Positions 15,676 to 25,875 are shown, counted from the stretch's first letter. The stretch is 64,000 nucleotides of DNA from Streptococcus cuniculi (GCF_004570575.1 NZ_SPPD01000007.1:1-64000); one strand, 5' to 3'. Notes: generated by a model from the sequence alone, not told the origin. Program-made: numbers and translations.

Positions 15676-17604
15676 CTAATATTTACCTAATTCACGTAGA
15701 CTGGTATGATTTTCTTGAATGCGACGGAACATTTTTTCCATATCGGATGTCGTAAAATGAACCAAGACTGGTCGCCCATGCGGACAATTATAGGGATTTT
15801 TACAGGTCGATAACTGACGCAATAAATGACAGGCTGAGTAATCATCCAAGGAATGATTCGCCTTAATCGAGCGTTTACAAGACATCATGATTGCCAGTTC
15901 TGCTCGGTAACGCTTAATTGATACCTCATCTGTCAACAAGAGCATGTCGCACATCTCATAGACAGCAGATTCGATCTCGTCTTCTTTCATCCAAATCGGA
16001 TGTTCGCGCAGAATGAATTGATTGACACCATACTCTTCTAAGTTGACACCTACTTGACACAAGGAATCAATTTTTTGCTTAAGCGACAGGGCATCATTTG
16101 CAGGAAAATCAAAGATATAAGGAACTAAGAGCTGCTGAGAAGAATTGTCGACATTTCCAATACTGTCACGGTATTCTTCATATTTAACCCGTTCTTGGGC
16201 TGCATGCTGGTCAATAATATAAAGACCTGATTTCCCTTGTGCAAACAGATACGTGCCGTGCATTTGTCCGAAATATTCTAACTCTGGGAAGGTTGAGCTT
16301 TCTTCGTTTTCTAGGCGTTCGGCTAATTTGCCCAACTCTTTTTTTCCAATACTTGGGTGCTCTGGATCATCTGCTGAAAATTCTTCCCGCTGGGCAAATT
16401 TGATATTGACAGGTTTGTCAACTTTTTTGTCAACTAGTTTGACAGGCTCAAACTCTTTGATCTCCTCAGCAACTATTTCTGATTTGACAAAGAAATCCTG
16501 CCGAACGGTATCGTAATAAAGATTGGTTTCTTTTAATGGTAGGGTGACTTGCTCCGTCTTGACCTTGGTTCTAGTGCTTGATTTGGCTAAATTCTCCAAC
16601 GCATCTGGAATCAAATCCTGCTCCTTGATCGCTGATGAAATTGCCTCACGAATGAGGGTCATCAATTCCTTTTCTTTCGAAATCCGCACCTCCTGCTTGG
16701 TCGGATGAACATTGACGTCCGCCAAATAGGGATCAATCTGAATGTCAATCACCGCAAGTGGGAAACGGCCGACCATCAGTTTGCTGCCATAACCGTCTAA
16801 AATCGCACGGTTGAGGAGGAAATTCTTGATATAACGACCGTTGATGAAAATGCTGATATAATTGCGATTGGCCCGTGTCAGCTCTGGTAACGAGACATAG
16901 CCAGACACCTGAAAGTCCAAGTCCTCCGCTGCAATCTCAACCATTTTTTTAGCGGACGTAATCCCGTAAACACCTGAAATGGCTTGGCGGAGATTCCCCG
17001 TCCCAGCCGTTTGAATCAATTCGCGCCCTTCATTTATCAAGCTAAAGGCAATCTCGGGATGGGCAAGACTCAAGCGATTGACCACATCCACAATGTGAGA
17101 CAATTCTGCCTGCTGACTTTTGACATATTTGAGCCGTGCAGGTGTGTTGTAGAAGAGATCTTCCACAGAAATTCGCGTGCCAATAGGTCGGCTCATGACT
17201 TCTTCTCTCGTCACCTGCCCTGCTTCAGCTTCTAAAACAAGCCCGTGAGGTGCCGCTTCTGTGGCGGTCTCTACTCGAATCCGACTGACAGAGGCGATGG
17301 ACGGTAGAGCCTCGCCGCGAAAGCCTAGTGTCCGAATGCGGAACAAGTCTGCCTGACTTTTGATTTTACTGGTTGCATGACGGCGCAAAGCAAGAGACAC
17401 CTCGCTTGGTGCAATTCCTTCGCCGTTGTCACTTATTTCAATTTTTTTTAATCCTGATTCTTCGATACTGATGCTAATTTGACTAGCTCCTGCATCGATA
17501 GAATTTTCCACCAATTCTTTGACCACACTAGCAGGACGCTCAATCACCTCTCCTGCTGCAATCTGATTGGCAAGGACTTCTGGTAATTCAATAATTGTTG
17601 CCAT
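15676..17604 (-). CDS. mutL: DNA mismatch repair protein MutL
   Basis: About 642 aa. GHKL ATPase N-terminus: [34 protein letters not shown] and TLGFRGEAL. The C-terminal dimerisation/endonuclease domain contains [11 protein letters not shown] and [22 protein letters not shown], the CxxPHGRP zinc site. The ATG at 17604 is chosen because homologues begin at MATI; the frame is open for 32 more codons upstream. A TGGTATAAT lies just upstream (near 17634), after a terminator, so mutL has its own promoter although it follows the LytTR pair. Confidence 0.97.
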   Translation of the reverse strand: MATIIELPEVLANQIAAGEVIERPASVVKELVENSIDAGASQISISIEESGLKKIEISDNGEGIAPSEVSLALRRHATSKIKSQADLFRIRTLGFRGEALPSIASVSRIRVETATEAAPHGLVLEAEAGQVTREEVMSRPIGTRISVEDLFYNTPARLKYVKSQQAELSHIVDVVNRLSLAHPEIAFSLINEGRELIQTAGTGNLRQAISGVYGITSAKKMVEIAAEDLDFQVSGYVSLPELTRANRNYISIFINGRYIKNFLLNRAILDGYGSKLMVGRFPLAVIDIQIDPYLADVNVHPTKQEVRISKEKELMTLIREAISSAIKEQDLIPDALENLAKSSTRTKVKTEQVTLPLKETNLYYDTVRQDFFVKSEIVAEEIKEFEPVKLVDKKVDKPVNIKFAQREEFSADDPEHPSIGKKELGKLAERLENEESSTFPELEYFGQMHGTYLFAQGKSGLYIIDQHAAQERVKYEEYRDSIGNVDNSSQQLLVPYIFDFPANDALSLKQKIDSLCQVGVNLEEYGVNQFILREHPIWMKEDEIESAVYEMCDMLLLTDEVSIKRYRAELAIMMSCKRSIKANHSLDDYSACHLLRQLSTCKNPYNCPHGRPVLVHFTTSDMEKMFRRIQENHTSLRELGKY

Positions 17605-17652
17605 ACTGTATCCCTGTCTTTCTAATGACCCTATTATACCATAAAGGGAAAC

Positions 17653-17685
17653 AAAAAGAGCAGGTAGAGGAAATCTACTCTGCTC
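17653..17685 (-). terminator. Terminator after the LytTR-DUF3021 pair
   Basis: GAGCAG plus GTAGA (17658-17668) pairs with TCTAC plus CTGCTC (17674-17685) with one bulged base; the minus strand then runs TTTTTG. It isolates the regulatory pair from mutL. Confidence 0.8.
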
Positions 17686-17706
17686 CGTCTTTATCATCAA
17701 AAACTG

Positions 17707-18153
17707 CTATTTCTCCAATCCTTGATTGATGGCTGTGATGTGTTTTTTCATGGATTGATAATTGATCCAAAAGATTAGGGCATAGACGACGACAAAGATG
17801 CTTTCAAAAAATAGAATCCAGATGAGGTTGATCAGAAACCAGCCAGCAAGCAGACCGAGAGAGGTAAAGCCAACTGCGGTTAGGAGAAAATGCACAAATG
17901 TCATCTTAGCCAAACTCCACTCCTGCTTGAAAATGCAATCTGCTATCTGAAACAACAAACCAATCGCAGCCCAGATAAGAACGGAAATCACCATAACCTC
18001 CACAAGGTTGAAATGGCTAAGATAGTAGCGCCCCATGGTGGATAGGGGATTGAGCGGAAGATAGGTCCCGTGTCCAAAACAGGCGGACATGATGAGCGAA
18101 ATGATTAGGCCAATGCTAATGCCGAGACTAGCGGAATAAAGATAGCGTTTCAT
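17707..18153 (-). CDS. DUF3021 family membrane protein (putative LytTR inhibitor)
   Basis: About 148 aa with four hydrophobic segments (SLGISIGLIISLIMSACFG, VEVMVISVLIWAAIGLLFQ, FVHFLLTAVGFTSLGLLAG, FLINLIWILFFESIFVVVYALIFW) and a Lys-rich tail: DUF3021. The ATG at 18153 overlaps the stop of the LytTR gene (ATGA), so the two are coupled. In streptococcal LytTR regulatory systems such as HdrRM and BrsRM of S. mutans, the membrane partner restrains the DNA-binding LytTR protein; that role here is inference from gene arrangement. Confidence 0.85.
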   Translation of the reverse strand: MKRYLYSASLGISIGLIISLIMSACFGHGTYLPLNPLSTMGRYYLSHFNLVEVMVISVLIWAAIGLLFQIADCIFKQEWSLAKMTFVHFLLTAVGFTSLGLLAGWFLINLIWILFFESIFVVVYALIFWINYQSMKKHITAINQGLEK

Positions 18154-18593
18154 AGGTGTAGAGCCTCCTTTATGGTTTTTAGATAACGACACGATGAATA
18201 GGTCACGTCTTGATTGTTTAAGACAAGTTTGACCAAGCCATTCGGGGTCAATTGCAGGTGATTTAATTGCTTTAGATTGATGATTTCTGATTGGGAGATT
18301 TGTAGGAAATGTTCCGGCAAGATCTCCTTGACCTGATACAGTCGCAGGGAAGATTGGTAGCAGATAGTCTTCGCCTTGACTTGCAGGATACGATTTTCCA
18401 GATAGAGTCTGGTAATGTCGCTCCATTCAAGGAGATAGACCTCTTCTCCCTTTTTCACCGTTAGACTGGTCGGGCGTTTATCCATCTGTTTAGCATAGCC
18501 AACCAAGTCTGAAATCGCTGGGGTCAGCTCCCTTGCTTCAATCTGTACCTGGTCTTCTGCAAAAGCTGGGTTGATAGCTACTCTTACTTTCAT
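18150..18593 (-). CDS. LytTR-domain transcriptional regulator (no receiver domain)
   Basis: About 147 aa. The C-terminal 95 residues form a LytTR DNA-binding domain (GEEVYLLEWSDITRLYLEN ... FLQISQSEIINLKQLNHLQL). The N-terminal 50 residues (MKVRVAINPAFAEDQVQIEA) are not a CheY receiver, so it is a stand-alone regulator of the LytTR/DUF3021 type. The ATG at 18593 has AAAGGAG upstream. Two direct repeats of 21-bp period lie just upstream of its promoter, which suggests autoregulation. It is inserted between mutS and mutL. Confidence 0.88.
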   Translation of the reverse strand: MKVRVAINPAFAEDQVQIEARELTPAISDLVGYAKQMDKRPTSLTVKKGEEVYLLEWSDITRLYLENRILQVKAKTICYQSSLRLYQVKEILPEHFLQISQSEIINLKQLNHLQLTPNGLVKLVLNNQDVTYSSCRYLKTIKEALHL

Positions 18594-18614
18594 AGGAACT
18601 CCTTTCTTGCCTTT

Positions 18615-18643
18615 ATTAAACATCATTTATGAACAGATTTCAA
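18615..18643 (-). promoter_or_regulatory. Promoter of the LytTR-DUF3021 pair
   Basis: TTGAAA (18638-18643) and TTTAAT (18615-18620) on the minus strand with a 17-bp spacer, 21 bp upstream of the start codon and directly downstream of the direct repeats. Confidence 0.6.
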
Positions 18644-18651
18644 TAGCAGTT

Positions 18652-18685
18652 GTCTATGTGGCTGAATGCGGTGTTTATGTGGTTG
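18652..18685 (-). promoter_or_regulatory. Candidate LytTR operator: 21-bp-period direct repeats
   Basis: GTCTATGTGGCTG (18652-18664) and GTTTATGTGGTTG (18673-18685), written on the plus strand, match at 11 of 13 positions and start exactly 21 bp apart, two helical turns. LytTR proteins are known to bind paired direct repeats with this period. The pair ends 8 bp upstream of the -35 hexamer of the LytTR gene, an activator position. Confidence 0.65.
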
Positions 18686-18697
18686 GTTCGAACAGCT

Positions 18698-18723
18698 AAA
18701 AAGCTAGGTTGCCCTAGCTTTTT
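18698..18723 (-). terminator. mutS terminator
   Basis: AAAAAGCTAGG and CCTAGCTTTTT form a perfect 11-bp stem with a 4-base loop, beginning 5 bp beyond the mutS stop; the minus-strand 3' arm ends in five T. Confidence 0.88.
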
Positions 18724-18727
18724 GCTC

Positions 18728-21259
18728 TTATAATAATTTCTTCAACTCCGCTAGGGCATTCATAGCTTCCAGCGGTGTCATGGTGTAGACATCCAACTTC
18801 TCTAGTTGCTCTAGTGCTGGATGAGGCGCTGCAAAGAGGTCCAATTGCCCGACGGACTCTGGTGGAGCCGGTTTTTCAGCAATCTGGGGAACTTGAACTT
18901 GATTTTCCAGAGATTGCAAGATGGTATCTGCTCGCGCTAGCAATTCATCAGGCATGCCAGCAATTTTCGCCACGTGAATCCCGTAAGACTTGTCAGCAGG
19001 ACCTACTGCAATCTTGTGCAAGAAGGTCACCTGACCATCATTTTCCATGGTTGATACATGGACATTCTCCAAATGAGAAAGTGTCTCGCTCAAGTCCGTT
19101 AGCTCGTGGTAATGGGTCGCAAAGAGGGTCTTGGCTCCAATGCGGTCATGAATGTACTCGATAATCGACTGGGCCAGGGCCATCCCATCATAGGTCGCTG
19201 TTCCGCGTCCCAACTCATCAAAGAGAATCAATGAGTGCTCGCTAGCCAAACGAACGGCCTTATTAGCCTCCATCATCTCGACCATAAAAGTGGACTGCCC
19301 GCTGACCAAATCATCTGCTGCTCCAATCCGTGTGAAAATGGCATCAAAAATCGGCAAGGTAGCTTGTTCTGCTGGCACATAAGATCCCATTTGCGCCATG
19401 ATAACCATCATGCCTAGCTGACGCATATAGGTTGATTTACCGCTCATATTTGGCCCTGTAATCAGCTGCATGTTGGTTGCCTCATCAAGAACAATCGAGT
19501 TAGGAATATAGGTCTGCTTGCCCATGACCTTTTCAACAACCGCATGGCGCCCTTGTTCAATCATCACTTTCCGACTATCGGTAAACTGCGGACACATATA
19601 GCGCTGGGTTTCTGCGACAACGGCAAAGGATTGCAGGACATCAATCGTCGCAATGATTCGTGCCAAGCGTTGCAGGCGACTGATGTATTTTTCTACTTCT
19701 TGGCGGATCCGCATGAAAATTTCATACTCCAGATGAGACGATTTATCACGCGCTTCGAGCATCTGTCCTTCAATTTTTGCCAACTCCTCCGTACCATAGC
19801 GTTCTGAATTTTTCAGGGTTGCCTTACGGAAAAAATGGTCTGGGACATTGTTCAGATTGGAATTGGTCACGTGGAAATAGTAACCGTCTTTTTTATTGTA
19901 ATCAATTTTCAGATTGTTGATACCAGAATTAGCTCGCTCCTTGGCTTCAATTTCAGCAATCCAGCCCGTTCCTTCTCGCATGACCAGACGGTATTGGTCC
20001 AAGGTCTCATCAAAACCTGTTTTGATAATGTCTCCGTCTGTAATCGCACCTTGGGCATCTGGGTCGATTGCCTCACTAATCAGAGCATGGAGTTCGGGAA
20101 TAGAATCTAAGCCTGCAATCAAGGGAGCAAGAGCTGGTTCATCCATCTGCTCTAAAATGGCCCGAATCGCAGGAACATTTTCCAGCGTCTGAGCCAGTTG
20201 GAGCAAGTCCTTAGGCAAGGTTTTCCCAAAGGAGACACGACTAGCCAAGCGCTCAATATCATAGACGCCTTTTAAGCTCTCAATCAAGTCGCTACGCTCA
20301 AAGAAATAATCAAGAAAAACCTGTACCACGCGCTGGCGTGCTTCAATTTTCGTCCGGTCAATCAAGGGACGGTCAATCCATGAACGCAACAAGCGCAAGC
20401 CCATCGCAGTCTTGGTTTCATCAAGAAGCCAATAGAGACTGCCGTGCTTCTTGCCTGTCCGAGCATTTTCCAGTAAATCAAGACTGGACTTGGTTGCATA
20501 ATCCATTTGCAGGTAGTCCTTAATCTCATAGTGCTGAACCTTTTGCAAATGCACCAGATCGCGCAACTGGGTCCGCAGGACATAGCTGAGCAGTTTTCCC
20601 GCAGCATTTTTTTCGACCTCAATCAAGGAAGAGTCGATCAATTGCACGTCATCTGCTACCGCATCCTCATAAGACAGGAGAAGATTCATCTGACTGGTCA
20701 GCACCTGCTCTTCCTCTTCTGACAACTGATAGCCAATGACCAATTCACGAGCCCGCAAATTGCGAATTTCCCCGCATAGGCTCATAAAATCATCCAGACT
20801 GGTCACAAAGAACTGACCTGTTGCCACATCCATATAGGACAAGGCATAGGTCACACCTTGGCGCTCAATTGCCACCAAGAAATTGCTCTCAGACCCGATT
20901 TTTGATGAATCTACAACCGTTCCAGGAGTAATGACTTGCACCACTTCCCGCTTGACAACGCCGACTGCTGTCTTAGGATCTTCCATTTGCTCTGCTACTG
21001 CGACCTTGTGTCCCAAATCAACCAAGGTATCAATGTATTGCTGGGCCGCATGATAAGGTACCCCTGCCATTGGAATCGGATTTTCCGCATTGCGATTACG
21101 ACTGGTAAGAGCCAACTCCAAAATCTGCGCCGCCTCTACCGCATCATCATAAAATAGTTCATAGAAGTCACCCATACGAAATAGCAAAAAAGCATCCGGA
21201 TAATCTGCTTTTATATCCAGATACTGTTGCATGCCGGGTGAAATTTTTTCTTTTGTCAT
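18728..21259 (-). CDS. mutS: DNA mismatch repair protein MutS
   Basis: An 843-aa MutS. The mismatch-reading motif is at the N-terminus ([16 protein letters not shown], the FxE wedge). The ATPase domain carries GPNMSGKST (Walker A), [20 protein letters not shown] (Walker B and signature) and FATHYHELT. The C-terminus includes a region typical of the beta-clamp contact. It follows argR by 10 bp and ends in a strong terminator. The usual mutS-mutL adjacency is interrupted here by the LytTR-DUF3021 pair. Confidence 0.97.
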   Translation of the reverse strand: MTKEKISPGMQQYLDIKADYPDAFLLFRMGDFYELFYDDAVEAAQILELALTSRNRNAENPIPMAGVPYHAAQQYIDTLVDLGHKVAVAEQMEDPKTAVGVVKREVVQVITPGTVVDSSKIGSESNFLVAIERQGVTYALSYMDVATGQFFVTSLDDFMSLCGEIRNLRARELVIGYQLSEEEEQVLTSQMNLLLSYEDAVADDVQLIDSSLIEVEKNAAGKLLSYVLRTQLRDLVHLQKVQHYEIKDYLQMDYATKSSLDLLENARTGKKHGSLYWLLDETKTAMGLRLLRSWIDRPLIDRTKIEARQRVVQVFLDYFFERSDLIESLKGVYDIERLASRVSFGKTLPKDLLQLAQTLENVPAIRAILEQMDEPALAPLIAGLDSIPELHALISEAIDPDAQGAITDGDIIKTGFDETLDQYRLVMREGTGWIAEIEAKERANSGINNLKIDYNKKDGYYFHVTNSNLNNVPDHFFRKATLKNSERYGTEELAKIEGQMLEARDKSSHLEYEIFMRIRQEVEKYISRLQRLARIIATIDVLQSFAVVAETQRYMCPQFTDSRKVMIEQGRHAVVEKVMGKQTYIPNSIVLDEATNMQLITGPNMSGKSTYMRQLGMMVIMAQMGSYVPAEQATLPIFDAIFTRIGAADDLVSGQSTFMVEMMEANKAVRLASEHSLILFDELGRGTATYDGMALAQSIIEYIHDRIGAKTLFATHYHELTDLSETLSHLENVHVSTMENDGQVTFLHKIAVGPADKSYGIHVAKIAGMPDELLARADTILQSLENQVQVPQIAEKPAPPESVGQLDLFAAPHPALEQLEKLDVYTMTPLEAMNALAELKKLL

Positions 21260-21269
21260 CTCGCCCCTC

Positions 21270-21710
21270 TCAGTCTAAATAAGAATTGATTTCCGCTTCA
21301 ACCTGCTTGGCCGCCTCTTCATCACGACAGATGACCAATAAGGTATCTGCCCCTGCTAAGGTCCCCAAAATGGTCGTAGGCTTTTCAATATCAATGATAT
21401 TGGCCATTAAAGCTGCTTCTCCTAATTCTGAATGAAGCACTAAAATGAAACTTGCTCGTTCTACCTTATAGGCGTACTGGGCTAATAACTGGCTAAAAGC
21501 CATTTCTTCTTCATTTGCTGGCAAGCTATAGTAGGAACTGCCATTTTCGTGCATTTTTACAAGCCCCAATTCTCGCAAGTCCCGCGACAAGGTGGTCTGG
21601 GTCACGGAAACCCCGTGCCGTTCAAGTCCCTGCTTGATTTCTGCCTGGGTCCGAATCTTTTCTTGACGAATCATGATTTGAATTAACTGTTGTCGTTCTG
21701 CTTTATTCAC
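21270..21710 (-). CDS. argR: ArgR/AhrC-family arginine regulator
   Basis: A 146-aa winged-helix regulator. The N-terminal DNA-binding domain includes [20 protein letters not shown]; the C-terminal hexamerisation and arginine-binding domain includes [17 protein letters not shown]. It senses arginine and controls arginine metabolism genes. It is divergent from argS across 111 bp and lies immediately upstream of mutS, an order seen in other streptococci. Streptococci often have several ArgR paralogues (ArgR, AhrC), so the exact identity is uncertain. Confidence 0.93.
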   Translation of the reverse strand: MNKAERQQLIQIMIRQEKIRTQAEIKQGLERHGVSVTQTTLSRDLRELGLVKMHENGSSYYSLPANEEEMAFSQLLAQYAYKVERASFILVLHSELGEAALMANIIDIEKPTTILGTLAGADTLLVICRDEEAAKQVEAEINSYLD

Positions 21711-21821
21711 TCGTCTACCTCTAACTGTATAATTATGAATATTATAACAAAATTTAGCCGTTTTCTCATGCGTAAAAGCAGAAATATGTTAAAATAGAAT
21801 GAATAACTCTGGAGGTTTATT

Positions 21822-23510
21822 ATGAATCAAAAAATGCTTGTTGCTGAAAAACTCGCAACTGCCATTCCTAGTCTCGATTTAGAAGCTATTTACGCACTAT
21901 TAGAAAAACCAAAATCATCTGAAATGGGAGATATTGCTTTCCCAGCTTTTTCATTAGCAAAATTCGAGCGCAAGGCGCCTCAAGCCATTGCAGCTGACAT
22001 CGTTGAAAAACTTGACACTAACGGGTTTGAAAAAGTCGTAGCAACTGGTCCTTATGTCAACTTTTTCCTAGACAAGGCGGCTATTTCACATGCAACCTTG
22101 ACTCAAGTCATCGAAGAAAAAGAGCAATATGGACAACAAAAACGTGGTGAAGGACAAAACATCACGATTGACATGTCTAGTCCCAACATCGCAAAACCCT
22201 TCTCAGTTGGTCACTTGCGTTCTACGGTTATCGGAGATGCCCTTGCCAATATCTATGAAAAAATGGGCTACAAGGCGCTTCGTATCAACCATTTGGGCGA
22301 CTGGGGCAAGCAGTTTGGTCTCTTAATCGTTGCCTACAAGCTATGGGGTGATAAAGCTACTGTTGAAGCCAATCCGATTTCCGAATTGCTCAAGCTCTAT
22401 GTCCGCATCAATGCCGAAGCTGATGAAAATCCTGAACTAGATGAAGAAGGACGCAAATGGTTTAAGAAATTAGAAGACGGTGACGCAGAAGCCCTTGAAC
22501 TCTGGCAATGGTTCCGTGATGAAAGTTTGGTTGAATTTAACCGCATCTATGACAAGTTAAACATCAACTTTGACTATATCCAAGGCGAAGCTTTCTACAA
22601 TGATAAGATGGATAAGGGAATTGAGATTCTCAAGGAAAAAAATCTCCTGCAAGAATCAAAAGGTGCTATGATTGTCGACCTTGAAGACTACAATCTCCCA
22701 CCAGCCCTCATCATGAAATCAGACGGTGCAACCCTCTACATTACACGTGATATTGCAACAGCCCTTTACCGTAAAGAACAGTACAACTTCGTCAAAAATA
22801 TCTACGTCGTGGGGCAAGAACAAGCCAACCACTTCAAACAGTTGAAAGCTGTTCTCAAGGAAATGGGCTTTGACTGGAGCGATGATATGCTCCACATCGC
22901 CTTTGGTTTGGTGACAAAAGACAAGAAAAAATTGTCTACTCGTAAAGGAAATATCATCCTCTTAGAACCAACCCTTGACGAAGCCGTCTCTCGTGCCCTC
23001 TCTCAAATCGAGGAAAAAAATCCTAATTTGGAAAACAAAGAAGCAGTCGCAGAAGCGGTCGGAGTCGGTGCTGTGAAATTCTTTGATCTCAAAACAGACC
23101 GCGAAAACGGCTATGATTTTGACTTGGAAGCTATGGTATCCTTTGAAGGTGAGACGGGTCCTTACGTCCAATATGCTTACGCACGGATTCAATCCATTCT
23201 TCGCAAAGGCAACTTCACGCCAGCAGTAGACAATCAGTATCAGTTGACTGATGCTGAAAGCTGGGAGATTATCAAACATCTCCAAAACTTCGCAAACGTC
23301 ATTGAAAAAGCAGCAGACAAGTACGATCCGTCCTTGATTGCCAAGTACGCGATTCACCTTGCCCAAGCCTTTAACAAATACTATGCACACACCCGCATTC
23401 TCGATGAAAGTCCTGAACGTGACAGCCGCCTCGCTTTGGCTTACGCAACAGGCCTTGTTCTCAAAGAAGCACTCCGCCTCCTCGGCGTTGAAGCACCCGA
23501 GAAGATGTAA
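21822..23510 (+). CDS. argS: Arginyl-tRNA synthetase
   Basis: A 562-aa class I synthetase that charges tRNA-Arg. An N-terminal additional domain (about residues 1-115) precedes the catalytic domain with [16 protein letters not shown] (the HIGH-like motif). The KMSK-like loop is TRKGN ([13 protein letters not shown]), and the C-terminal DALR anticodon-binding domain ends [18 protein letters not shown]-like sequence (TGGAGG) lies 8 bases before the ATG. Transcribed alone in the opposite direction to argR. Confidence 0.97.
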   Translation: MNQKMLVAEKLATAIPSLDLEAIYALLEKPKSSEMGDIAFPAFSLAKFERKAPQAIAADIVEKLDTNGFEKVVATGPYVNFFLDKAAISHATLTQVIEEKEQYGQQKRGEGQNITIDMSSPNIAKPFSVGHLRSTVIGDALANIYEKMGYKALRINHLGDWGKQFGLLIVAYKLWGDKATVEANPISELLKLYVRINAEADENPELDEEGRKWFKKLEDGDAEALELWQWFRDESLVEFNRIYDKLNINFDYIQGEAFYNDKMDKGIEILKEKNLLQESKGAMIVDLEDYNLPPALIMKSDGATLYITRDIATALYRKEQYNFVKNIYVVGQEQANHFKQLKAVLKEMGFDWSDDMLHIAFGLVTKDKKKLSTRKGNIILLEPTLDEAVSRALSQIEEKNPNLENKEAVAEAVGVGAVKFFDLKTDRENGYDFDLEAMVSFEGETGPYVQYAYARIQSILRKGNFTPAVDNQYQLTDAESWEIIKHLQNFANVIEKAADKYDPSLIAKYAIHLAQAFNKYYAHTRILDESPERDSRLALAYATGLVLKEALRLLGVEAPEKM

Positions 23511-23515
23511 ACAAT

Positions 23516-23541
23516 AAACTCCTTGGAAATCCAAGGAGTTT
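23516..23541. terminator. Terminator between argS and the small membrane protein gene
   Basis: AAACTCCTTGG (23516-23526) and CCAAGGAGTTT (23531-23541) form a perfect 11-bp stem with a 4-base loop; T-rich DNA follows on the plus strand. It serves argS and may also serve the convergent gene. Confidence 0.85.
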
Positions 23542-23549
23542 TACTTTAT

Positions 23550-23996
23550 TTAAATATCCGTTGCTGTCTGTTCCATAGATGGTTTTTCTTTTGGTTTGCG
23601 AACCAAGAAGAAGACGGTCAAACCAAAGAAGATCGAAAAGAGGACGATAGCAGTGATATACTGGCTTAAAACGTGTTCCCCAATGTAAAAATAGGTTGAA
23701 CGTAAGAGTGTGCCAAAGAGATAGGCAATATAGCTATAGGAAGCAAGCTCGTTTTTCTTTTGGAAAAGAAAGACAATGGTTGCAATCAGAAGTACAAACA
23801 AGATGATAACGATAGCCTTGTTCACTAGATTCGTCTCAAATGCGAAAGCTGTTTTTAGGGCACTTACTGTTGCAGGATCAAAGATTGCACCCATTTTTTC
23901 TTCTTCAAATTTGAGAAAGAATGTTGTCCATACTTTAATCAAAGTAGAAATCATTGACAACACTGCCAAAATATATAAATGAATTGGTTTTTTCAT
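23550..23996 (-). CDS. Four-helix membrane protein of unknown function
   Basis: A 148-aa protein with four predicted membrane helices: IHLYILAVLSMISTLIKVWTTF, AIVIILFVLLIATIVFLF, a central YIAYLFGTLLRSTYFYIG region, and ITAIVLFSIFFGLTVFFLV, then a short charged tail. I do not recognise a domain beyond similarity in style to small streptococcal ABC-associated or stress membrane proteins. It converges on argS and has a single-gene arrangement. No function can be assigned. Confidence 0.75.
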   Translation of the reverse strand: MKKPIHLYILAVLSMISTLIKVWTTFFLKFEEEKMGAIFDPATVSALKTAFAFETNLVNKAIVIILFVLLIATIVFLFQKKNELASYSYIAYLFGTLLRSTYFYIGEHVLSQYITAIVLFSIFFGLTVFFLVRKPKEKPSMEQTATDI

Positions 23997-24113
23997 AATA
24001 CATCCCCTTTGTATGATTGTTTTGTTACAACCAATTATACTCCTTTATTTTTGGCTTGTCAATCGATTTTTTGAAAAAATATCAAGCGCTCTCTCTGTTT
24101 GTTTTCCTGATGT

Positions 24114-25616
24114 CTACTGTTTCACATTCTGGCGGCGGTAGGTAGTCGTCAAGTCAAGCAGGTTGGTTTCAACTTCTGGGGTTAGTTGGTCGGCTGTCAT
24201 GCGCCATGTCCAGTTTCCACCTAGTGTATTTGGCAGGTTCATCCGTGCTGAACCATCCAATTCGAGCAAGTCCTGCATGGTCGCAACGGCCATAAAGGCA
24301 ACTGAACCAAATAGCATACGGAGCATGGCATGGTTGACAGACTCCTCAGGACGACGATTGCTGTAAGCATCTAAATAGGCCTTGGCTTCATCGCTCACTT
24401 CCTTTTCATACCAGCCACGAATGGTGCTATTATCATGCGTTCCTGTGTAGGCAACGACATTTCGGCGGTGGTTGTGAGGAATCTCAATACTGTCTCCATA
24501 AGGGTCAAAGGCAAATTGCAAGACTTTCATACCCGGGAAGCCTGTCGTTTCGCGCAACTCAATCACCTTGTCAGTCACAGAACCCAAGTCTTCTGCGATG
24601 ATGTTTAGATCTCCCAAGGCTTCCTTGATGGCTGCAAACAATTCAAAGCCTGGTGCTTCGACACGGTAGCCATTGACAGCCGTTGTCTCTCCTGCTGGAA
24701 TTTCCCAGAAAGAGGCGAATCCGATAAAGTGGTCAATCCGCACCATATCGTAGAGCTTAAAGCTCTCACGCAAGCGTGCAATCCACCAAGAAAAACCGTC
24801 TGCTTTCATGGCATCCCAGTCATAAATTGGATTGCCCCACAATTGACCGATCTCTGAAAAGGCATCTGGCGGGCAACCTGCAACCACGCTTGGCCGTCCC
24901 TCTTCATCCGTCTTAAAGAATTGTGGGTTGGCCCACATATCAGACGAATCGGCTGCGATATAAATCGGCATATCCCCAACAATCTCAATGCCACGGTCGT
25001 TGGCATAGGTTTTTAGAGCGCGCCATTGACGGAAGAAAAGATACTGGGTCAGGCGGTGGTAGTCAATTTGCTCTGCCAACTGCTCACGATAAGCGGCAAG
25101 GGCTGCTGGTTCTCTTCTGCGAATGGCATCGTCTTCCCATTCTGTCCATGCTTTGAGCCCAAAATGTTCCTTAATCGCCATGTATTCCGCAAAATTATCC
25201 AACCAAGAAGCCTGTGCTTCTAGGAAGGCCTGATAGTCTGCTGGCAAGCCCTGTGCTTTCATGCGAGCAACAATCTTTTCTAAGACAGGGCGGCGACCAT
25301 AGAAAATCTTGGCATAATCGACCTCTGTCGGATTCTCTCCAAAATCAATGCCTTCTACTTCATGCGCTTCTAGCCAGCCCTCCTCTATCAATCGATCGAA
25401 ATCAATAAAATGGGTATTTCCAGCAAAGGCTGAGAAGGACTGATAGGGAGAATCCCCATAACTCGTGGTGCCCAGAGGTAAAATCTGCCAATAACGTTGC
25501 TTGGTCCTGACCAAAAAATCCACAAAATCATAGGCCGACTGGCCAAAGGTTCCAATCCCGTATTTTCCTGGTAATGAGGAGACGTGGAGCAAGACTCCGC
25601 TTTGCCGTTCTTTCAT
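24114..25616 (-). CDS. malQ: 4-alpha-glucanotransferase (amylomaltase, GH77)
   Basis: A 500-aa GH77 enzyme that transfers glucan chains between maltodextrins and releases glucose in the cytosol. Catalytic blocks: MVRIDHFIGFASFWEIPAGE (nucleophile Asp), NIIAEDLG (acid/base Glu) and YTGTHDNSTIRGW (third Asp). The ATG at 25616 has AAAGGAGTG upstream. It is divergent from malX and has a promoter with cre in its spacer and a MalR palindrome downstream. Unusually for streptococci, no glycogen phosphorylase gene follows it. Confidence 0.95.
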   Translation of the reverse strand: MKERQSGVLLHVSSLPGKYGIGTFGQSAYDFVDFLVRTKQRYWQILPLGTTSYGDSPYQSFSAFAGNTHFIDFDRLIEEGWLEAHEVEGIDFGENPTEVDYAKIFYGRRPVLEKIVARMKAQGLPADYQAFLEAQASWLDNFAEYMAIKEHFGLKAWTEWEDDAIRRREPAALAAYREQLAEQIDYHRLTQYLFFRQWRALKTYANDRGIEIVGDMPIYIAADSSDMWANPQFFKTDEEGRPSVVAGCPPDAFSEIGQLWGNPIYDWDAMKADGFSWWIARLRESFKLYDMVRIDHFIGFASFWEIPAGETTAVNGYRVEAPGFELFAAIKEALGDLNIIAEDLGSVTDKVIELRETTGFPGMKVLQFAFDPYGDSIEIPHNHRRNVVAYTGTHDNSTIRGWYEKEVSDEAKAYLDAYSNRRPEESVNHAMLRMLFGSVAFMAVATMQDLLELDGSARMNLPNTLGGNWTWRMTADQLTPEVETNLLDLTTTYRRQNVKQ

Positions 25617-25663
25617 AATGTTCACTCCTTTTGTAAATGTAGTCCTTGTTCGCCTCATATTCG

Positions 25664-25677
25664 AGCAAACGTTTGCT
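25664..25677. promoter_or_regulatory. MalR-type operator, malQ side
   Basis: AGCAAACGTTTGCT is a perfect 14-bp palindrome with the GCAAACGTTTGC core of streptococcal MalR operators. It lies about 25 bp downstream of the malQ -10, so bound repressor would block transcription. Confidence 0.85.
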
Positions 25678-25693
25678 TGTTCACCTTGTTCAC

Positions 25694-25722
25694 ATTATAT
25701 AATGTTAGCGCTAACAAATCAA
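25694..25722 (-). promoter_or_regulatory. malQ promoter
   Basis: TTGATT (25717-25722) and TATAAT (25694-25699) on the minus strand with a 17-bp spacer that contains the cre palindrome. Confidence 0.75.
25703..25716. promoter_or_regulatory. cre site (CcpA) in the malQ-malX gap
   Basis: TGTTAGCGCTAACA is a perfect 14-bp palindrome fitting the catabolite-responsive element. It occupies the spacer of the malQ promoter, so CcpA should repress malQ in glucose; it lies about 110 bp upstream of the malX promoter. Confidence 0.82.
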
Positions 25723-25823
25723 GTCCTATTTGACAAGAATCTATGTTTTTTCTATGTTTTTATGCTGATTGACTAAATATTGGGTAGTGAGAAAATTTTT
25801 TAAAAAAATTTCAAACAAAAGAC

Positions 25824-25852
25824 TTGCAAACGCATTCATTTTGCGATATAAT
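25824..25852 (+). promoter_or_regulatory. malX promoter
   Basis: TTGCAA (25824-25829) and TATAAT (25847-25852) are 17 bp apart, followed directly by the second MalR palindrome. The 5' leader to the malX ATG is about 70 bases. Confidence 0.85.
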
Positions 25853-25863
25853 AGTTTCGAAAA

Positions 25864-25875
25864 GCAAACGTTTGC
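25864..25875. promoter_or_regulatory. MalR-type operator, malX side
   Basis: GCAAACGTTTGC, a perfect 12-bp palindrome identical in core to the malQ-side site, sits at about +5 to +16 of malX, an ideal repressor position. Confidence 0.87.

Noticed and set aside
22962..23534. 190-codon minus-strand open frame opposite argS
   Set aside because: It is a shadow of the argS codons and has no start signal; argS is unambiguous.
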